A DNA stretch of 64,000 nt, taken from assembly GCF_019355555.1 (NCBI RefSeq), contig NZ_CP072141.1, forward strand, positions 800,001 to 864,000. The letters run 5' to 3'. Within the stretch, counting starts at the first letter, position 1. The number at the start of each line of letters is the position of its first letter. Under the pieces are notes generated by a model. It had not been told where the DNA came from. It ran no database searches and saw only the letters and a list, made by a program, of their open reading frames with translations. The DNA is from Rhizobium sp. L51/94. GTDB taxonomy: Bacteria > Pseudomonadota > Alphaproteobacteria > Rhizobiales > Rhizobiaceae. The position numbers and the translations under genes were made by a program. Below, piece by piece: positions 44,786 through 53,886 of this stretch.

Positions 44786-46177
44786 ATGGCCCCCTACCAG
44801 TATATCGACCGAGCAACACCCTTTAATACCAAGGGTGGCAAGACCCTCCCGGTCTTCGCAGTCACGCCCGCGCATATCGAAACAGGCACCATCGATCCTA
44901 TCGCTCTCGATTGGGCTCGAAAGACCGGCTACAAGGCGGATAGCGGCACTTTGCTACTTATCCCGACGGAGGAGGGGCACCTCGGCGGCGCCTTGTTCGG
45001 CCTCGGGGCCAACCCCTCGGAACAGCCCTATCTCACCGGCCGTCTTGCCCGCTCGCTGCCGCCCGGCGACTGGCATATCGAAACCGCTCCGCTCACCGCC
45101 CATCGTCTTGCGTTGGGGTTCGGCCTCGGCAGCTATCGTTTCGACCGCTACAAGGCGGACAAGACGGTTGCACCGACGCTGATGATCCCGCGCGATGCCG
45201 ATGCTGTCGATATCAAGCGGCAACTGGCAGGCGTATTCCTTGCCCGCGATCTGATCAACACACCCACCAACGATATGGGCCCGGGCCATCTGGAAGAAGT
45301 CTTCCGGGCACTCGCCGCCCACTACAATGCCCAATGCACCGTCATTACAGGCGACGACCTGCTGACGCAGAATTTCCCGCTGGTCCATACTGTCGGCCGC
45401 GCCAGCGCCGACGCGCCGCGGTTACTTGAGCTGCGCTGGGGCAAGAAAGGCCATCATCGCATCACGCTCGTCGGCAAGGGCGTGTGCTTCGATACGGGCG
45501 GCCTTGACATCAAGCCGTCCGCCTCGATGCTTCTGATGAAGAAGGACATGGGCGGTGCCGCCAATATCCTCGGTCTGGCGCTGATGATCATGGATGCAAA
45601 ACTCAAGGTCGACCTGCGCGTCATCATACCGGTTGTTGAAAATTCGATTTCCGCCAACGCCTTCCGACCCGGCGACATCTACAAGAGCCGCAAGGGCCTG
45701 ACTGTCCAGATCGACAATACCGATGCGGAAGGCCGCCTCATCCTGGCGGACGCACTGGCCTACGCCGATGAGGAGGCGCCCGATCTCATGATCGACATGG
45801 CCACATTGACGGGGGCTGCGCGCGTCGCACTCGGCCCCGACCTGCCGCCGCTCTTTACCGATGACGAAGGCCTTGCAGACGACCTCGCCGAAGCAAGCCT
45901 GGAGACGGACGATCCCCTGTGGCGGATGCCGCTCTACATGGGCTACGATAAGGATATCCGGACCAAGTTTGCCGATATCACCAATGCTCCGGCCGGCGGC
46001 ATGGCAGGCGCCATCACGGCCGCACTGTTTCTCAAGCGCTTCGTCACCAATACCAAAAGCTGGGCGCATCTCGATATCTATGGCTGGGCACCAAGCGAGC
46101 GGCCGCATTCGCCGGGCGGCGGCGAGGCACAGGCTATCCGGGCCCTTTACCATTATATCCGGCAGAAAGTCCGGTAA
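44786..46177 (+). CDS. M17 leucyl aminopeptidase family protein
   Basis: The 463-residue enzyme has the M17 residues in order: VGKGVCFDTGGLDIKPS, KKDMGGAANILG (catalytic Lys and Asp region) and the signature NTDAEGRLILADALAY, with metal-binding Asp and Glu. It removes N-terminal residues from peptides in the cytoplasm with two metal ions. Its N-terminal domain differs from PepA, so it may be the PepB-like second type of aminopeptidase found in rhizobia. ATG follows AAGGA. Confidence 0.92.
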   Translation: MAPYQYIDRATPFNTKGGKTLPVFAVTPAHIETGTIDPIALDWARKTGYKADSGTLLLIPTEEGHLGGALFGLGANPSEQPYLTGRLARSLPPGDWHIETAPLTAHRLALGFGLGSYRFDRYKADKTVAPTLMIPRDADAVDIKRQLAGVFLARDLINTPTNDMGPGHLEEVFRALAAHYNAQCTVITGDDLLTQNFPLVHTVGRASADAPRLLELRWGKKGHHRITLVGKGVCFDTGGLDIKPSASMLLMKKDMGGAANILGLALMIMDAKLKVDLRVIIPVVENSISANAFRPGDIYKSRKGLTVQIDNTDAEGRLILADALAYADEEAPDLMIDMATLTGAARVALGPDLPPLFTDDEGLADDLAEASLETDDPLWRMPLYMGYDKDIRTKFADITNAPAGGMAGAITAALFLKRFVTNTKSWAHLDIYGWAPSERPHSPGGGEAQAIRALYHYIRQKVR

Positions 46178-46262
46178 GGGGCGGGGTCCGGAAACGCCTC
46201 TTGAAATGGTCACGAACTCGCAGGACAATGAAAAGGCTGCGTAACGGACCCCGGAGTGCGTC

Positions 46263-46613
46263 TTGTCCCTTGAACTGACCGCTTCCCAGGCATTGGGCCT
46301 CTGGCATGGCGTTACCATGGAGCAGGTTCATCTCGATAAGCGGGATCTCACCTTGCGACAGATGGCGATCCTGCTGCAGATCTATCTGGTCCCGCCGCCC
46401 CACACGGTTCGTGGACTGGCGGCGACTTTGGGCGTCAGCAAGCCGGTCATCACCCGCGCCCTCGATACGATGGGGGCGATGGGCCTTGTCGACCGCGTGC
46501 GGGACGCCAAGGATCGCCGCAATGTCATCATAAAGCGCACAGTCACGGGCGCGCTTTATCTGGAAAAACTCGGCGATCTGGTCATCGGCCAGAGCCGCCT
46601 GCTCACCTCCTGA
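46263..46613 (+). CDS. MarR family transcriptional regulator
   Basis: The 116-residue protein has a winged helix (TVRGLAATLGVSKPVITRALDTMGAMGLVDRV and the wing DAKDRRN). It is shorter than usual for MarR and lacks much of the C-terminal dimer helix. The TTG start at 46263 follows GGAG. It sits between a peptidase and a cell-wall hydrolase gene and could control both. The 11-base gap to the next gene suggests co-transcription. Confidence 0.8.
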   Translation: MSLELTASQALGLWHGVTMEQVHLDKRDLTLRQMAILLQIYLVPPPHTVRGLAATLGVSKPVITRALDTMGAMGLVDRVRDAKDRRNVIIKRTVTGALYLEKLGDLVIGQSRLLTS

Positions 46614-46624
46614 AGGATAAAAGG

Positions 46625-47479
46625 ATGGAACTTGACCGCCGCCTCAATGCCTATCGTCCGGATATCGCCGACATTGCGCTCGAGGGGATCGTGAATGCCG
46701 AGCGCTTTGTCACCGGAAACCCGGCGCTGATCGGCGCACCGGTCATCGGCCTGCGTCCTAGAGCAGACATGGCGGCGGGCATCGACACTGAATTGCTACG
46801 CGGCGAGGCGGTGACTGTGTTCGAGCGCAAGGACGGGTGGTGCTGGGTAAGGGCAGCGTCTGACGGGTATGTCGGCTATCTGCCGGAAGATGCCCTGTCG
46901 GTCGCCGGAGCCAGTCCGACACATGTCGTCTGGCCCCAACGCAGCCCGCTTTATCCGGAGCCGGAGCTTCGAAAGCCGCACGTCGCTGTATTGTCCATGG
47001 GAAGCCGGGTCTGTGTTACGGGCGAGGCAGAAGTCCGGGGAAATCGATATGTCGTTCTGGATGACGGTACTGCGCTCTATGCCAAGCATGTGCGGCTGAT
47101 CGGCGACGCGGTAGAAAGCGACTATGTTGCCGTTGCGGGCCGCTTTATCGAGACGCCCTACCTCTGGGGCGGCCGTTCCGGGCTGGGCATCGATTGCTCT
47201 GGGCTGGTCCAGTTGGCGATGGCCATGGTGGGTAAAGCTGCGCCCCGCGATGCCGACATGCAGGCGGCAGGCCTCGGCGAACCGATCGAGCGGGGCCACC
47301 TTCGCCGCGGCGACCTCGTGTTCTGGAAAGGGCACGTCGCAATCATGGAGGATGCCGAGACGATCATCCACGCCAACGGCCATACGATGACGGTTGCCCG
47401 AGAGAACTTCGCCGACGCCGTGGAGCGGATCGGCTGGCTCTACGAGCAGCCGACGGGATACCGTCGTCCTCCTGCGTGA
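46625..47479 (+). CDS. NlpC/P60 family cell-wall peptidase
   Basis: The 284-residue protein has an SH3-like region (LLRGEAVTVFERKDGWCWVRAASDGYVGYLP, about residues 60-90), a second SH3-like segment and a C-terminal NlpC/P60 domain with DCSGLVQ (catalytic Cys, about 196), GHVAIM (His, about 239) and HANGH. No signal peptide is evident, so it may act on imported murein peptides (as dipeptidyl-peptidase VI does). Its pairing with an M17 aminopeptidase fits peptide recycling. The ribosome site AAGGAT is strong. Confidence 0.88.
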   Translation: MELDRRLNAYRPDIADIALEGIVNAERFVTGNPALIGAPVIGLRPRADMAAGIDTELLRGEAVTVFERKDGWCWVRAASDGYVGYLPEDALSVAGASPTHVVWPQRSPLYPEPELRKPHVAVLSMGSRVCVTGEAEVRGNRYVVLDDGTALYAKHVRLIGDAVESDYVAVAGRFIETPYLWGGRSGLGIDCSGLVQLAMAMVGKAAPRDADMQAAGLGEPIERGHLRRGDLVFWKGHVAIMEDAETIIHANGHTMTVARENFADAVERIGWLYEQPTGYRRPPA

Positions 47480-47773
47480 AGGTCGTATCAGGCAAGTTTG
47501 CGTACCGCACCCTGCCTTGCCACGGCAGGGCCAATGGCCTATCTATAATGTCATAGAGATAGGTCGAAGACATTGGTTCAGCGAACTGCCGTCATTGTTT
47601 TCAACGTTTCAATAATGGCTTCCGAGCGGAGCCTTCGTCCCGACCATCTCCGGCTTGCCTCGAACGGTTAGCCTTCTTTCTATGACAGACGAATGCGGCG
47701 TCATTGTTCCATCAGGTGATGACGACGCGTATTCGCCCGCCGCTCCAACTCACATCAACGAAGGACACGCGGC
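47480..47773. other. Intergenic region with two inverted repeats
   Basis: CCCTGCC-ttgccac-GGCAGGG (47510-47530) is a perfect 7-bp stem just after the NlpC/P60 gene, but without a T-run. CCTATCT (47538-47544) and AGATAGG (47557-47563) form a second repeat around a TATAAT-like sequence (47544-47549), which could be a promoter -10 element with an operator. No gene is seen. Confidence 0.45.
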
Positions 47774-47998
47774 ATGCCGAAAACTGCAAAAGACTCATTC
47801 TTCAAGACGGACAAGACCGGCAAGCGCGACAAGAACGCCGCCGATGCACCTCCCTTTCGCACCATTGCCCACGAGGAGTCCGCCGCGCGCTTGCGCAAAA
47901 CTGCGCGCCTCAAGGAGCAGCGCCTTTTGAAGGAAGCCGAAGACGCCAAGCTGGAGCCTGTCGAAAAGGTGAAGAAGGCAGCTCCGAAGAGCGTCTGA
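47774..47998 (+). CDS. Small Lys-rich hypothetical protein
   Basis: The 74-residue, strongly charged protein begins MPKTAKDSFFKTDKTGKRDKN and contains a helical Ala/Arg/Lys/Glu stretch (ESAARLRKTARLKEQRLLKEAED). It has no membrane span or cysteine. AAGGACACGCGGC before the ATG supports translation. I do not recognise a named family; similar short basic proteins are common in rhizobia. Confidence 0.65.
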   Translation: MPKTAKDSFFKTDKTGKRDKNAADAPPFRTIAHEESAARLRKTARLKEQRLLKEAEDAKLEPVEKVKKAAPKSV

Positions 47999-48122
47999 TC
48001 GAACAGGCGACCTATCGATAGGTGTCGTGTTCGATGAACGGAAAGCTCTCGTTCAATTCAGTCCCGGTTAAGGCGCGGAAGCGCAATTTACTGGGGATGG
48101 TTCGAACGAAAGGTCATCAGAT

Positions 48123-48425
48123 ATGCGATACTCTTTGATAGCTTCCGCCGTAGTTTGGACGGGTCTCGCCGTCTCCGCAGCCCAGGCAATGCCCGTTGGC
48201 CCGTCTACGTTCAACACGGATAACGCGCCGATCGTTCAAGTCGATTACGCCTGCGGTCGGGGATGGCACGAATCGTGGAATGGCGAATGCCGGCCGAATG
48301 AATGGCGTCGCGGTCCGCCGCCTTTCTGGGACCGCGACCGCTGGCCCCCGCATCATCGCCATCATTGGGACGAATATGGCGGCGGCGATGGAGACTGGGG
48401 TCGTCCCCCACCGCCCCGCTGGTAA
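48123..48425 (+). CDS. Exported Trp/Pro/His-rich small protein (GCG_CRPN type)
   Basis: The 100-residue protein has a signal peptide (LIASAVVWTGLAVSAAQA) and then VDYACGRGWHESWNGECRPN, the two-Cys segment of the GCG_CRPN prefix-to-repeats family, followed by a Trp, Pro, Arg, His and Gly-rich tail (WPPHHRHHWDEYGGGDGDWG). Such proteins are exported, and their role is unknown. A clear bidirectional terminator follows the gene. Confidence 0.75.
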   Translation: MRYSLIASAVVWTGLAVSAAQAMPVGPSTFNTDNAPIVQVDYACGRGWHESWNGECRPNEWRRGPPPFWDRDRWPPHHRHHWDEYGGGDGDWGRPPPPRW

Positions 48426-48437
48426 ACTCCACCGTTA

Positions 48438-48476
48438 AAGAGGGACTGCCGTTGCGAGATGGCAGTCCCTTTTTTC
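48438..48476 (+). terminator. Bidirectional intrinsic terminator
   Basis: AGGGACTGCC (48441-48450) and GGCAGTCCCT (48461-48470) form a perfect 10-bp stem. T-runs flank it on the plus strand (TTTTTTC), and AAAG before the stem gives CTTT on the minus strand. It ends transcription of the small secreted protein gene and of the cyo-surf1 operon, which converge here. Confidence 0.9.
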
Positions 48477-49230
48477 ACGATATCGTCCGTTTGCGTTCGA
48501 GGAAAACGAGATAGCCTGTCATGCCGAACGACATGATCGCCATCCCGAACCACGTGAAGGCATAGACCAGATGGCTGTTCGGGAAAACGATCTGGGTCAG
48601 CCCGCCGACCGGTAATCCGCCCGGATTGGGCTCGGAATCCGCATCGATGAAATAGGGCGCCACGTCCGTCAGGCCCCGGGCAGCGGCCATCGCTGCCACG
48701 TCACGGGAATACCAGCGCTCGTCTTGCGGCACGTTCGACCGCAGCAAAGTGCCCTTCGGTTCGTTGATGCGCAGAAGGCCGGTGATGGTGGTGGGTGTCG
48801 AGATTTCTCCTTCCGGCCTCGTCTTCGGATTGCGCTTGTCCGTCGGAACGAAGCCACGATTGATCCAAGTTATCGTTCCGTCCGCGGATTTCATCGGGGT
48901 CAGCACCCAGAAACCGGGACCGAGGTTCGTCACCGCGTAGACCTGGGTCTCCTTGTCGTTCATCAAGGTTCCGGCAATGCGTACATGGCGATATTCGTCG
49001 TCATTGGTATTTATCGAAGACCATGTCGATGGACCGGGTGCGGGCTGCGGCGGAGCGTGCACCCGAGCATCGACGCGGGCAATCAAGTCCAGCTTCCAGT
49101 GCAGCCGTTTAACCTGCCAGGTTCCAAGCCCGATAAAGACAGCAGTCAATAGCAGCAGGCAGATAACCCACATTACCAAGGCAAATCTTGACCGGTGGGA
49201 CGTCGAAGGGGGGGCGGAAACAGGTGTCAT
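48475..49230 (-). CDS. SURF1 family oxidase assembly protein
   Basis: The 251-residue protein has the SURF1 pattern: an N-terminal span (LVMWVICLLLLTAVFIGLGTWQVKRL) including the GTWQ-type motif, a periplasmic domain with RHVRIAGTL and TWINRGFVP, and a C-terminal span (HLVYAFTWFGMAIMSFGM). SURF1 helps insert heme into terminal oxidases. It is the last gene of the cyo operon, which makes it the likely assembly factor for this quinol oxidase. A start at 49245 is possible. Confidence 0.9.
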   Translation of the reverse strand: MTPVSAPPSTSHRSRFALVMWVICLLLLTAVFIGLGTWQVKRLHWKLDLIARVDARVHAPPQPAPGPSTWSSINTNDDEYRHVRIAGTLMNDKETQVYAVTNLGPGFWVLTPMKSADGTITWINRGFVPTDKRNPKTRPEGEISTPTTITGLLRINEPKGTLLRSNVPQDERWYSRDVAAMAAARGLTDVAPYFIDADSEPNPGGLPVGGLTQIVFPNSHLVYAFTWFGMAIMSFGMTGYLVFLERKRTIS

Positions 49231-49317
49231 GGCGCGAGGCTCCATCGGAGGCGCGAAACCGGCGAGCAGGTGCTCAAGCCGGAGAGGCCGAGCGATCCTG
49301 GACCGCCCGGCAGTGCT

Positions 49318-49743
49318 TTACGGCATGTTGCGCATCATGTCCGGGGACATCGGCATCATGTTGACGTTGAGGTTGTGCATGACCCAGAGCGAACCGCTGA
49401 GCGCGATCACGACGATCACGACGGTGAAGGTCAGCGCCAGTGCGTTCCAGCCGCCTTCAGACTTGGTGTTCATGTGCAGGAAATAGACCATGTGGACGAC
49501 GATCTGTACGGCGCCGAGTGCCATGACGATGCCGGCGGTCGTTACCGGGCTTTCGATGACCTTTGCCATCACCAGCCAGAACGGGATGACGGTCAGGATT
49601 ACCGACAGGACAAACCCGGTCATGTAGCTCTTGAACGTACCGTGAGCCGCTTCGTGCCCGCCATGGCCATGACCATCGTGCCCGTGTGTCGCGTGTCCGT
49701 GATCGCTGCCTGCAGTGTGTGGAGTGTGCGTGTTCGAGCTCAT
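49318..49743 (-). CDS. cyoD: Cytochrome o ubiquinol oxidase subunit IV (CyoD) with a His-rich N-terminus
   Basis: The 141-residue subunit has three spans and the CyoD end (MVYFLHMNTKSEGGWNALAL and SLWVMHNLNVNMMPM). The N-terminal 35 residues are unusually rich in His and Gly (SDHGHATHGHDGHGHGGHE), unlike E. coli CyoD, and could bind metal. The ATG overlaps the cyoC stop as ATGA. Confidence 0.93.
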   Translation of the reverse strand: MSSNTHTPHTAGSDHGHATHGHDGHGHGGHEAAHGTFKSYMTGFVLSVILTVIPFWLVMAKVIESPVTTAGIVMALGAVQIVVHMVYFLHMNTKSEGGWNALALTFTVVIVVIALSGSLWVMHNLNVNMMPMSPDMMRNMP

Positions 49744-50369
49744 CCGAGAACCCCCATGAGATAGACGAAGGAGAAAACGCCGATCCAGACGACGTCGAGG
49801 AAGTGCCAGAACATGCTGAGGCACATCAGGCGGCGCTTGTTCTCGTGGATAAGGCCATGTTTGCCGACCTGAACCATGAGGGTGACGAGCCAGACGATAC
49901 CGCAGGTGACGTGCAGTCCGTGGGTGCCGACAAGCGTGAAGAATGCCGACAGGAATGCACTGCGCTGCGGGCCAGCGCCCTCAAGGATCAGGTGGTAGAA
50001 TTCGTTGAGCTCGAGCGCAACGAAGGCGACCCCGAAGAGGCCGGTGATCCCCAGCCACAGCAGGGTCGACCGGGTGTTGTTCTTCTCCATGCTCAGCATG
50101 GCAAAGCCATACGTGATCGAGGAGAGCAGCAGCATCGTGGTATTGATCGCCACGGTCGACAGCTCGAACAGGTCGGCTGGCGAAGGGCCGGCCGCATAGG
50201 AGCGGCCGAGCACGGCGTAGGTTGCGAAGAGCACTGCGAAGATCAGGCAGTCGCTCATGATGTAGATCCAGAAGCCGAGCATCGTGCTCTCTTCCGGGTG
50301 GTGCTCTTCCTTCAGGTAGAAGGCAGGCGTTTTGCCATCTGCGGCAGCGTCTGCATGCATTGCTGTCAT
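49740..50369 (-). CDS. cyoC: Cytochrome o ubiquinol oxidase subunit III
   Basis: The 209-residue protein has five spans and the subunit III pattern: LGFWIYIMSDCLIFAVLFATY near the start, ALELNEFYHLI, and TLVGTHGLHVTCGIVW. It stabilises the core oxidase. ATG 50369 is 4 bases after the cyoB stop; a TTG at 50390 would overlap cyoB. Confidence 0.95.
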   Translation of the reverse strand: MTAMHADAAADGKTPAFYLKEEHHPEESTMLGFWIYIMSDCLIFAVLFATYAVLGRSYAAGPSPADLFELSTVAINTTMLLLSSITYGFAMLSMEKNNTRSTLLWLGITGLFGVAFVALELNEFYHLILEGAGPQRSAFLSAFFTLVGTHGLHVTCGIVWLVTLMVQVGKHGLIHENKRRLMCLSMFWHFLDVVWIGVFSFVYLMGVLG

Positions 50370-50373
50370 TGTC

Positions 50374-52377
50374 TTATACCCGTTCTGCAAGCAGCTTGGT
50401 CCGCGCGTTTTCGGTTCTGATCACTTCTTCGACCGGAATGTAGAAGTCACGCTTGTAGTTAAAGGTGTGAGCGATAGTAACGACCACCATGGCGACGAAG
50501 CCAAGTGCTGCCATCCACCAGATATGCCACACCATGCCGAAACCGAAGACGATGCTGAGGATACCGAGGATAATGCCGGCGCTCGTGCTTTTCGGCATGT
50601 GGATCGGCAGGAAGCCTTCCGTCGGACGAACATGACCGCGAGCCTTCATGTCCCACCACGAGTCGTGATCGTAGACGATCGGGGTGAGGGCGAAGTTATA
50701 GCTCGGGGGTGGCGACGAAGTCGACCATTCCAAGGTACGGCCGCCCCAGGGGTCGCCTGTGAAGTCGGCAAGAGCTTCGCGATTCTTGATGCTGACGAAG
50801 ATCTGGATCAGGAACGAAGCAATACCGATGGCAATTAGGCCGGCACCGAAGGCTGCAATAACGAAGTAGATCTGCAGCGACGGATCCTCGAACTGGCTGA
50901 GGCGGCGGGTGACGCCCATCAGGCCAAGGATGTAGAGCGGCATGAAGGCGAAGTAGAAGCCGACCAGCCAGAACCAGAAGGACATCTTGCCCCAGAACGG
51001 ATCGAGCTTGAAGCCGAATGCCTTCGGGAACCAGTAGTTGATGCCTGCGAACGCGCCGAACACCACGCCGCCGATGATGACGTTATGGAAGTGGGCGATG
51101 AGGAAAAGCGAGTTATGCAGCACGAAGTCGGCCGGCGGAACTGCGAGCATGACGCCTGTCATGCCACCGATGACGAAGGTCACCATGAAGCCCATTGCCC
51201 ACAGCATCGGAACCTCGAAGCGAATGCGACCACGGTACATGGTGAAGAGCCAGTTGAAGATCTTCGCCCCTGTCGGGATCGAGATGATCATCGTGGTGAT
51301 GCCGAAGAACGAGTTTACGCTGGCGCCGGAGCCCATCGTGAAGAAGTGGTGCAGCCAGACGAGGTAGGAAAGGATGGTGATCACGACGGTGGCGTAGACC
51401 ATCGACGCATAACCAAACAGGCGCTTGCTGCAGAATGTCGCAACGACTTCCGAAAACACGCCGAATGCCGGCAGGATGAGGATGTAAACTTCCGGGTGAC
51501 CCCAGATCCAGATGAGGTTGACATACATCATCGGGTTGCCGCCGAGGTCATTGGTAAAGAAGTTTGTTCCGGCGTAGCGGTCGAGCGACAGCAGGGCGAG
51601 AACGGCGGTCAGTACCGGGAAGGCGGCGACGATCAGGACGTTGGTGCAGAGAGCCGTCCAGGTGAAGATTGGCATCTTCATCATGGTCATGCCCGGCGCA
51701 CGCATCTTGACGATGGTGGCAATCAGGTTGACGCCCGACAAAAGGGTACCGATACCCGCGATTTGCAGGCCCCAGATATAGTAATCGACACCGACATCGG
51801 GACTATAGGCGCTCTCCGACAGCGGCGGGTAGGCCAGCCAGCCAGTACGTGCGAACTCGCCGATGAACAACGAGATCATGATCAGCATTGAGCCGGCCGT
51901 GGTCATCCAGAAGCTGAAGTTGTTCAGGAACGGGAACGACACGTCGCGCGCGCCGATCTGGAGCGGAACCGCAAAGTTCATCAGACCAGTTACCAGCGGC
52001 ATTGCCACGAAGAAGATCATGATCACGCCGTGCGCGGTAAAGATCTGGTCGTAGTGATGCGGCGGCAGATAGCCTTCGGATCCGTTGAATGCCATTGCCT
52101 GCTGCGTGCGCATCAGAAGGGCATCTGAGAAGCCACGCAACAGCATGATGATCGCGAGCACCATGTACATGATGCCGATCTTCTTGTGGTCGATGCTGGT
52201 GAACCATTCGTTCCACAGATAGCCCCACAGCTTGAAATAGGTGAGCAAGCCTAGAACGGTGGCGCCGCCGATTGCCACGACGATGAACGTCACGATCAGG
52301 ATCGGTTCGTGATAGGGGATCGAGTCGAGGGTCAGTCGACCGAAGATGAACTTCAAGAGGTCCGGGTTTGAGAACAT
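50374..52377 (-). CDS. cyoB: Cytochrome o ubiquinol oxidase subunit I
   Basis: The 667-residue heme-copper oxidase core has about fifteen spans, heme and copper ligand sites such as [18 protein letters not shown] (copper His and cross-linked Tyr), HHFFTMG and HFHNVIIGG. It oxidises ubiquinol and reduces O2 to water while pumping protons. The heme o synthase gene cyoE is not in this cluster. Confidence 0.97.
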   Translation of the reverse strand: MFSNPDLLKFIFGRLTLDSIPYHEPILIVTFIVVAIGGATVLGLLTYFKLWGYLWNEWFTSIDHKKIGIMYMVLAIIMLLRGFSDALLMRTQQAMAFNGSEGYLPPHHYDQIFTAHGVIMIFFVAMPLVTGLMNFAVPLQIGARDVSFPFLNNFSFWMTTAGSMLIMISLFIGEFARTGWLAYPPLSESAYSPDVGVDYYIWGLQIAGIGTLLSGVNLIATIVKMRAPGMTMMKMPIFTWTALCTNVLIVAAFPVLTAVLALLSLDRYAGTNFFTNDLGGNPMMYVNLIWIWGHPEVYILILPAFGVFSEVVATFCSKRLFGYASMVYATVVITILSYLVWLHHFFTMGSGASVNSFFGITTMIISIPTGAKIFNWLFTMYRGRIRFEVPMLWAMGFMVTFVIGGMTGVMLAVPPADFVLHNSLFLIAHFHNVIIGGVVFGAFAGINYWFPKAFGFKLDPFWGKMSFWFWLVGFYFAFMPLYILGLMGVTRRLSQFEDPSLQIYFVIAAFGAGLIAIGIASFLIQIFVSIKNREALADFTGDPWGGRTLEWSTSSPPPSYNFALTPIVYDHDSWWDMKARGHVRPTEGFLPIHMPKSTSAGIILGILSIVFGFGMVWHIWWMAALGFVAMVVVTIAHTFNYKRDFYIPVEEVIRTENARTKLLAERV

Positions 52378-52429
52378 GGATTGCCTCTGTCCTTATGAAT
52401 GTCTTGTTCTGAATACGCAGTCACGGAGA

Positions 52430-53503
52430 TCATTTGCTCGGCGTGGCAGGGGCGGCGGAACCGTTGCCCATGTCCATGCCCGGCATCGATGTGTCGCCGT
52501 GGTCCATAGTGGCCGGCGCGACGTCATTGGCGGCATCGCGATTGTCGTGAATCAGTTTTTCGCGGTTTTCATGGCTTTCCTTACCCGCACCACCGCTGGC
52601 ATCGATATGCATCATCTCGTTCATGCACATTTTGCCTGGAGTAGCGCACATGTTGAGGATGGAATTGTAGAGACCGTCGCCAACGGAGGAAAAGTACTGA
52701 ACCGGGTCCTTGATGCTCGGCTTGGCGAGCTCGGCGTAGCTGGTCGTATCCAGCGCCTTGCCTTCGCTCTTGGCCTTCTGGACCCATTGGTCGAACGCCG
52801 CCTGGTCGAGGCCATGGAATTTGAAGCGCATGTTCGAAAACCCAGCGCCGCTGTAGTTGGCGGAGATGCCCTCGAATTCGCCCGGCTTGTTGATCACGGC
52901 GTGCAGTTTCGTTTCCATTCCCGCCATGGCGTAGATCTGCCCAGCCAGCGCCGGGATGTAGAACGAGTTCATGACCGTGCCGGACGTGATCTTGAAGTTG
53001 ATCGGCGTATTGACCGGTGCTGCCAGCTCGTTGACCGTCGCAATGCCGAGGTCAGGGTAGAAGAACAGCCATTTCCAGTCGAGCGCCACGACCTCGACGG
53101 TCATCGGCTTCACGTCCTTGGCAAGCGGCGTTGCGCTGTCAATGCGGTCTAGCGGCCGGTAAGGGTCGAGCTTGTGGGTGCTGATCCACGTGACGGCGCC
53201 AAGAGCGATGATGATCACCAGCGGAGCCGACCAGATCATGACCTCGAGACGCGTCGAGTGATGCCAATCGGGATCATACTTGGCATCCGTGTTCGACTGA
53301 CGGTATTTCCAGCCGAAAAAGAAGATCAGGAAGATCACCGGGATGATGATGAGGAGCATCAGCACCGTGGAAATCACGATGAGGTCGCGCTGCTGAACGG
53401 CGATGTCGCCGGATGGCGCCATGACCACCATGTTACAGCCCGCTAGCAGGACCAGCATGGAAAGGGCGGATAAACGGCTGAAGATTTTCGATGCTCTGTG
53501 CAC
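52430..53503 (-). CDS. cyoA: Cytochrome o ubiquinol oxidase subunit II
   Basis: The 357-residue lipoprotein has a lipobox (LLAGC), two spans and the COX II periplasmic domain, where the CuA cysteines are absent (NSFYIPALAGQIYAMAGM), as in quinol oxidases. The C-terminal end is rich in Met, His and Asp (MDHGDTSMPGMDMGNG), which is not part of the E. coli protein. The GTG start at 53503 puts the signal about 18 residues before the lipobox. It is the first gene of the operon. Confidence 0.93.
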   Translation of the reverse strand: MHRASKIFSRLSALSMLVLLAGCNMVVMAPSGDIAVQQRDLIVISTVLMLLIIIPVIFLIFFFGWKYRQSNTDAKYDPDWHHSTRLEVMIWSAPLVIIIALGAVTWISTHKLDPYRPLDRIDSATPLAKDVKPMTVEVVALDWKWLFFYPDLGIATVNELAAPVNTPINFKITSGTVMNSFYIPALAGQIYAMAGMETKLHAVINKPGEFEGISANYSGAGFSNMRFKFHGLDQAAFDQWVQKAKSEGKALDTTSYAELAKPSIKDPVQYFSSVGDGLYNSILNMCATPGKMCMNEMMHIDASGGAGKESHENREKLIHDNRDAANDVAPATMDHGDTSMPGMDMGNGSAAPATPSK

Positions 53504-53886
53504 GTCGCAAGCTCTTTTTGTTTCGACACTGCCGTGACTTAATTGACGGAGGTCATGAACGATATGAGGTGTTTCGTCGCAGCGCAGCAAGCTTACTGCG
53601 TCGCGGCAACGTCGGTATTGCACCTACCGGCAAAAGGTCGAGAAATCCAGACAGATTTACATGCCGAAAGCGTTTCTCGGAAGTGAATATATCCCACCCG
53701 TGACAAATCTCCATCGGTTGGTCGAAACAAAGCCTCTGGATCTTCGAAATGGCGTAAATCGTGCGATTTTAACGTCTCGATGATCAGATTAGCAGTTTCT
53801 GACTTGATAACGGGCAGAGTTAGGTCGAACATCGCTTTCGGGGCGAGTTCGTGGAGGAGCGAGCCTAGGGGCAGGGAGGTTTCACT
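53504..53886. other. Intergenic region with divergent promoters
   Basis: These 383 bases separate cyoA (minus) from an MFS gene (plus). A 103-codon minus-strand frame (53593-53904) overlaps the MFS start and lacks a ribosome site or recognisable domain, so I do not count it. No strong hairpin or RNA is seen. The region should hold the promoter of the cyo operon. Confidence 0.5.
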
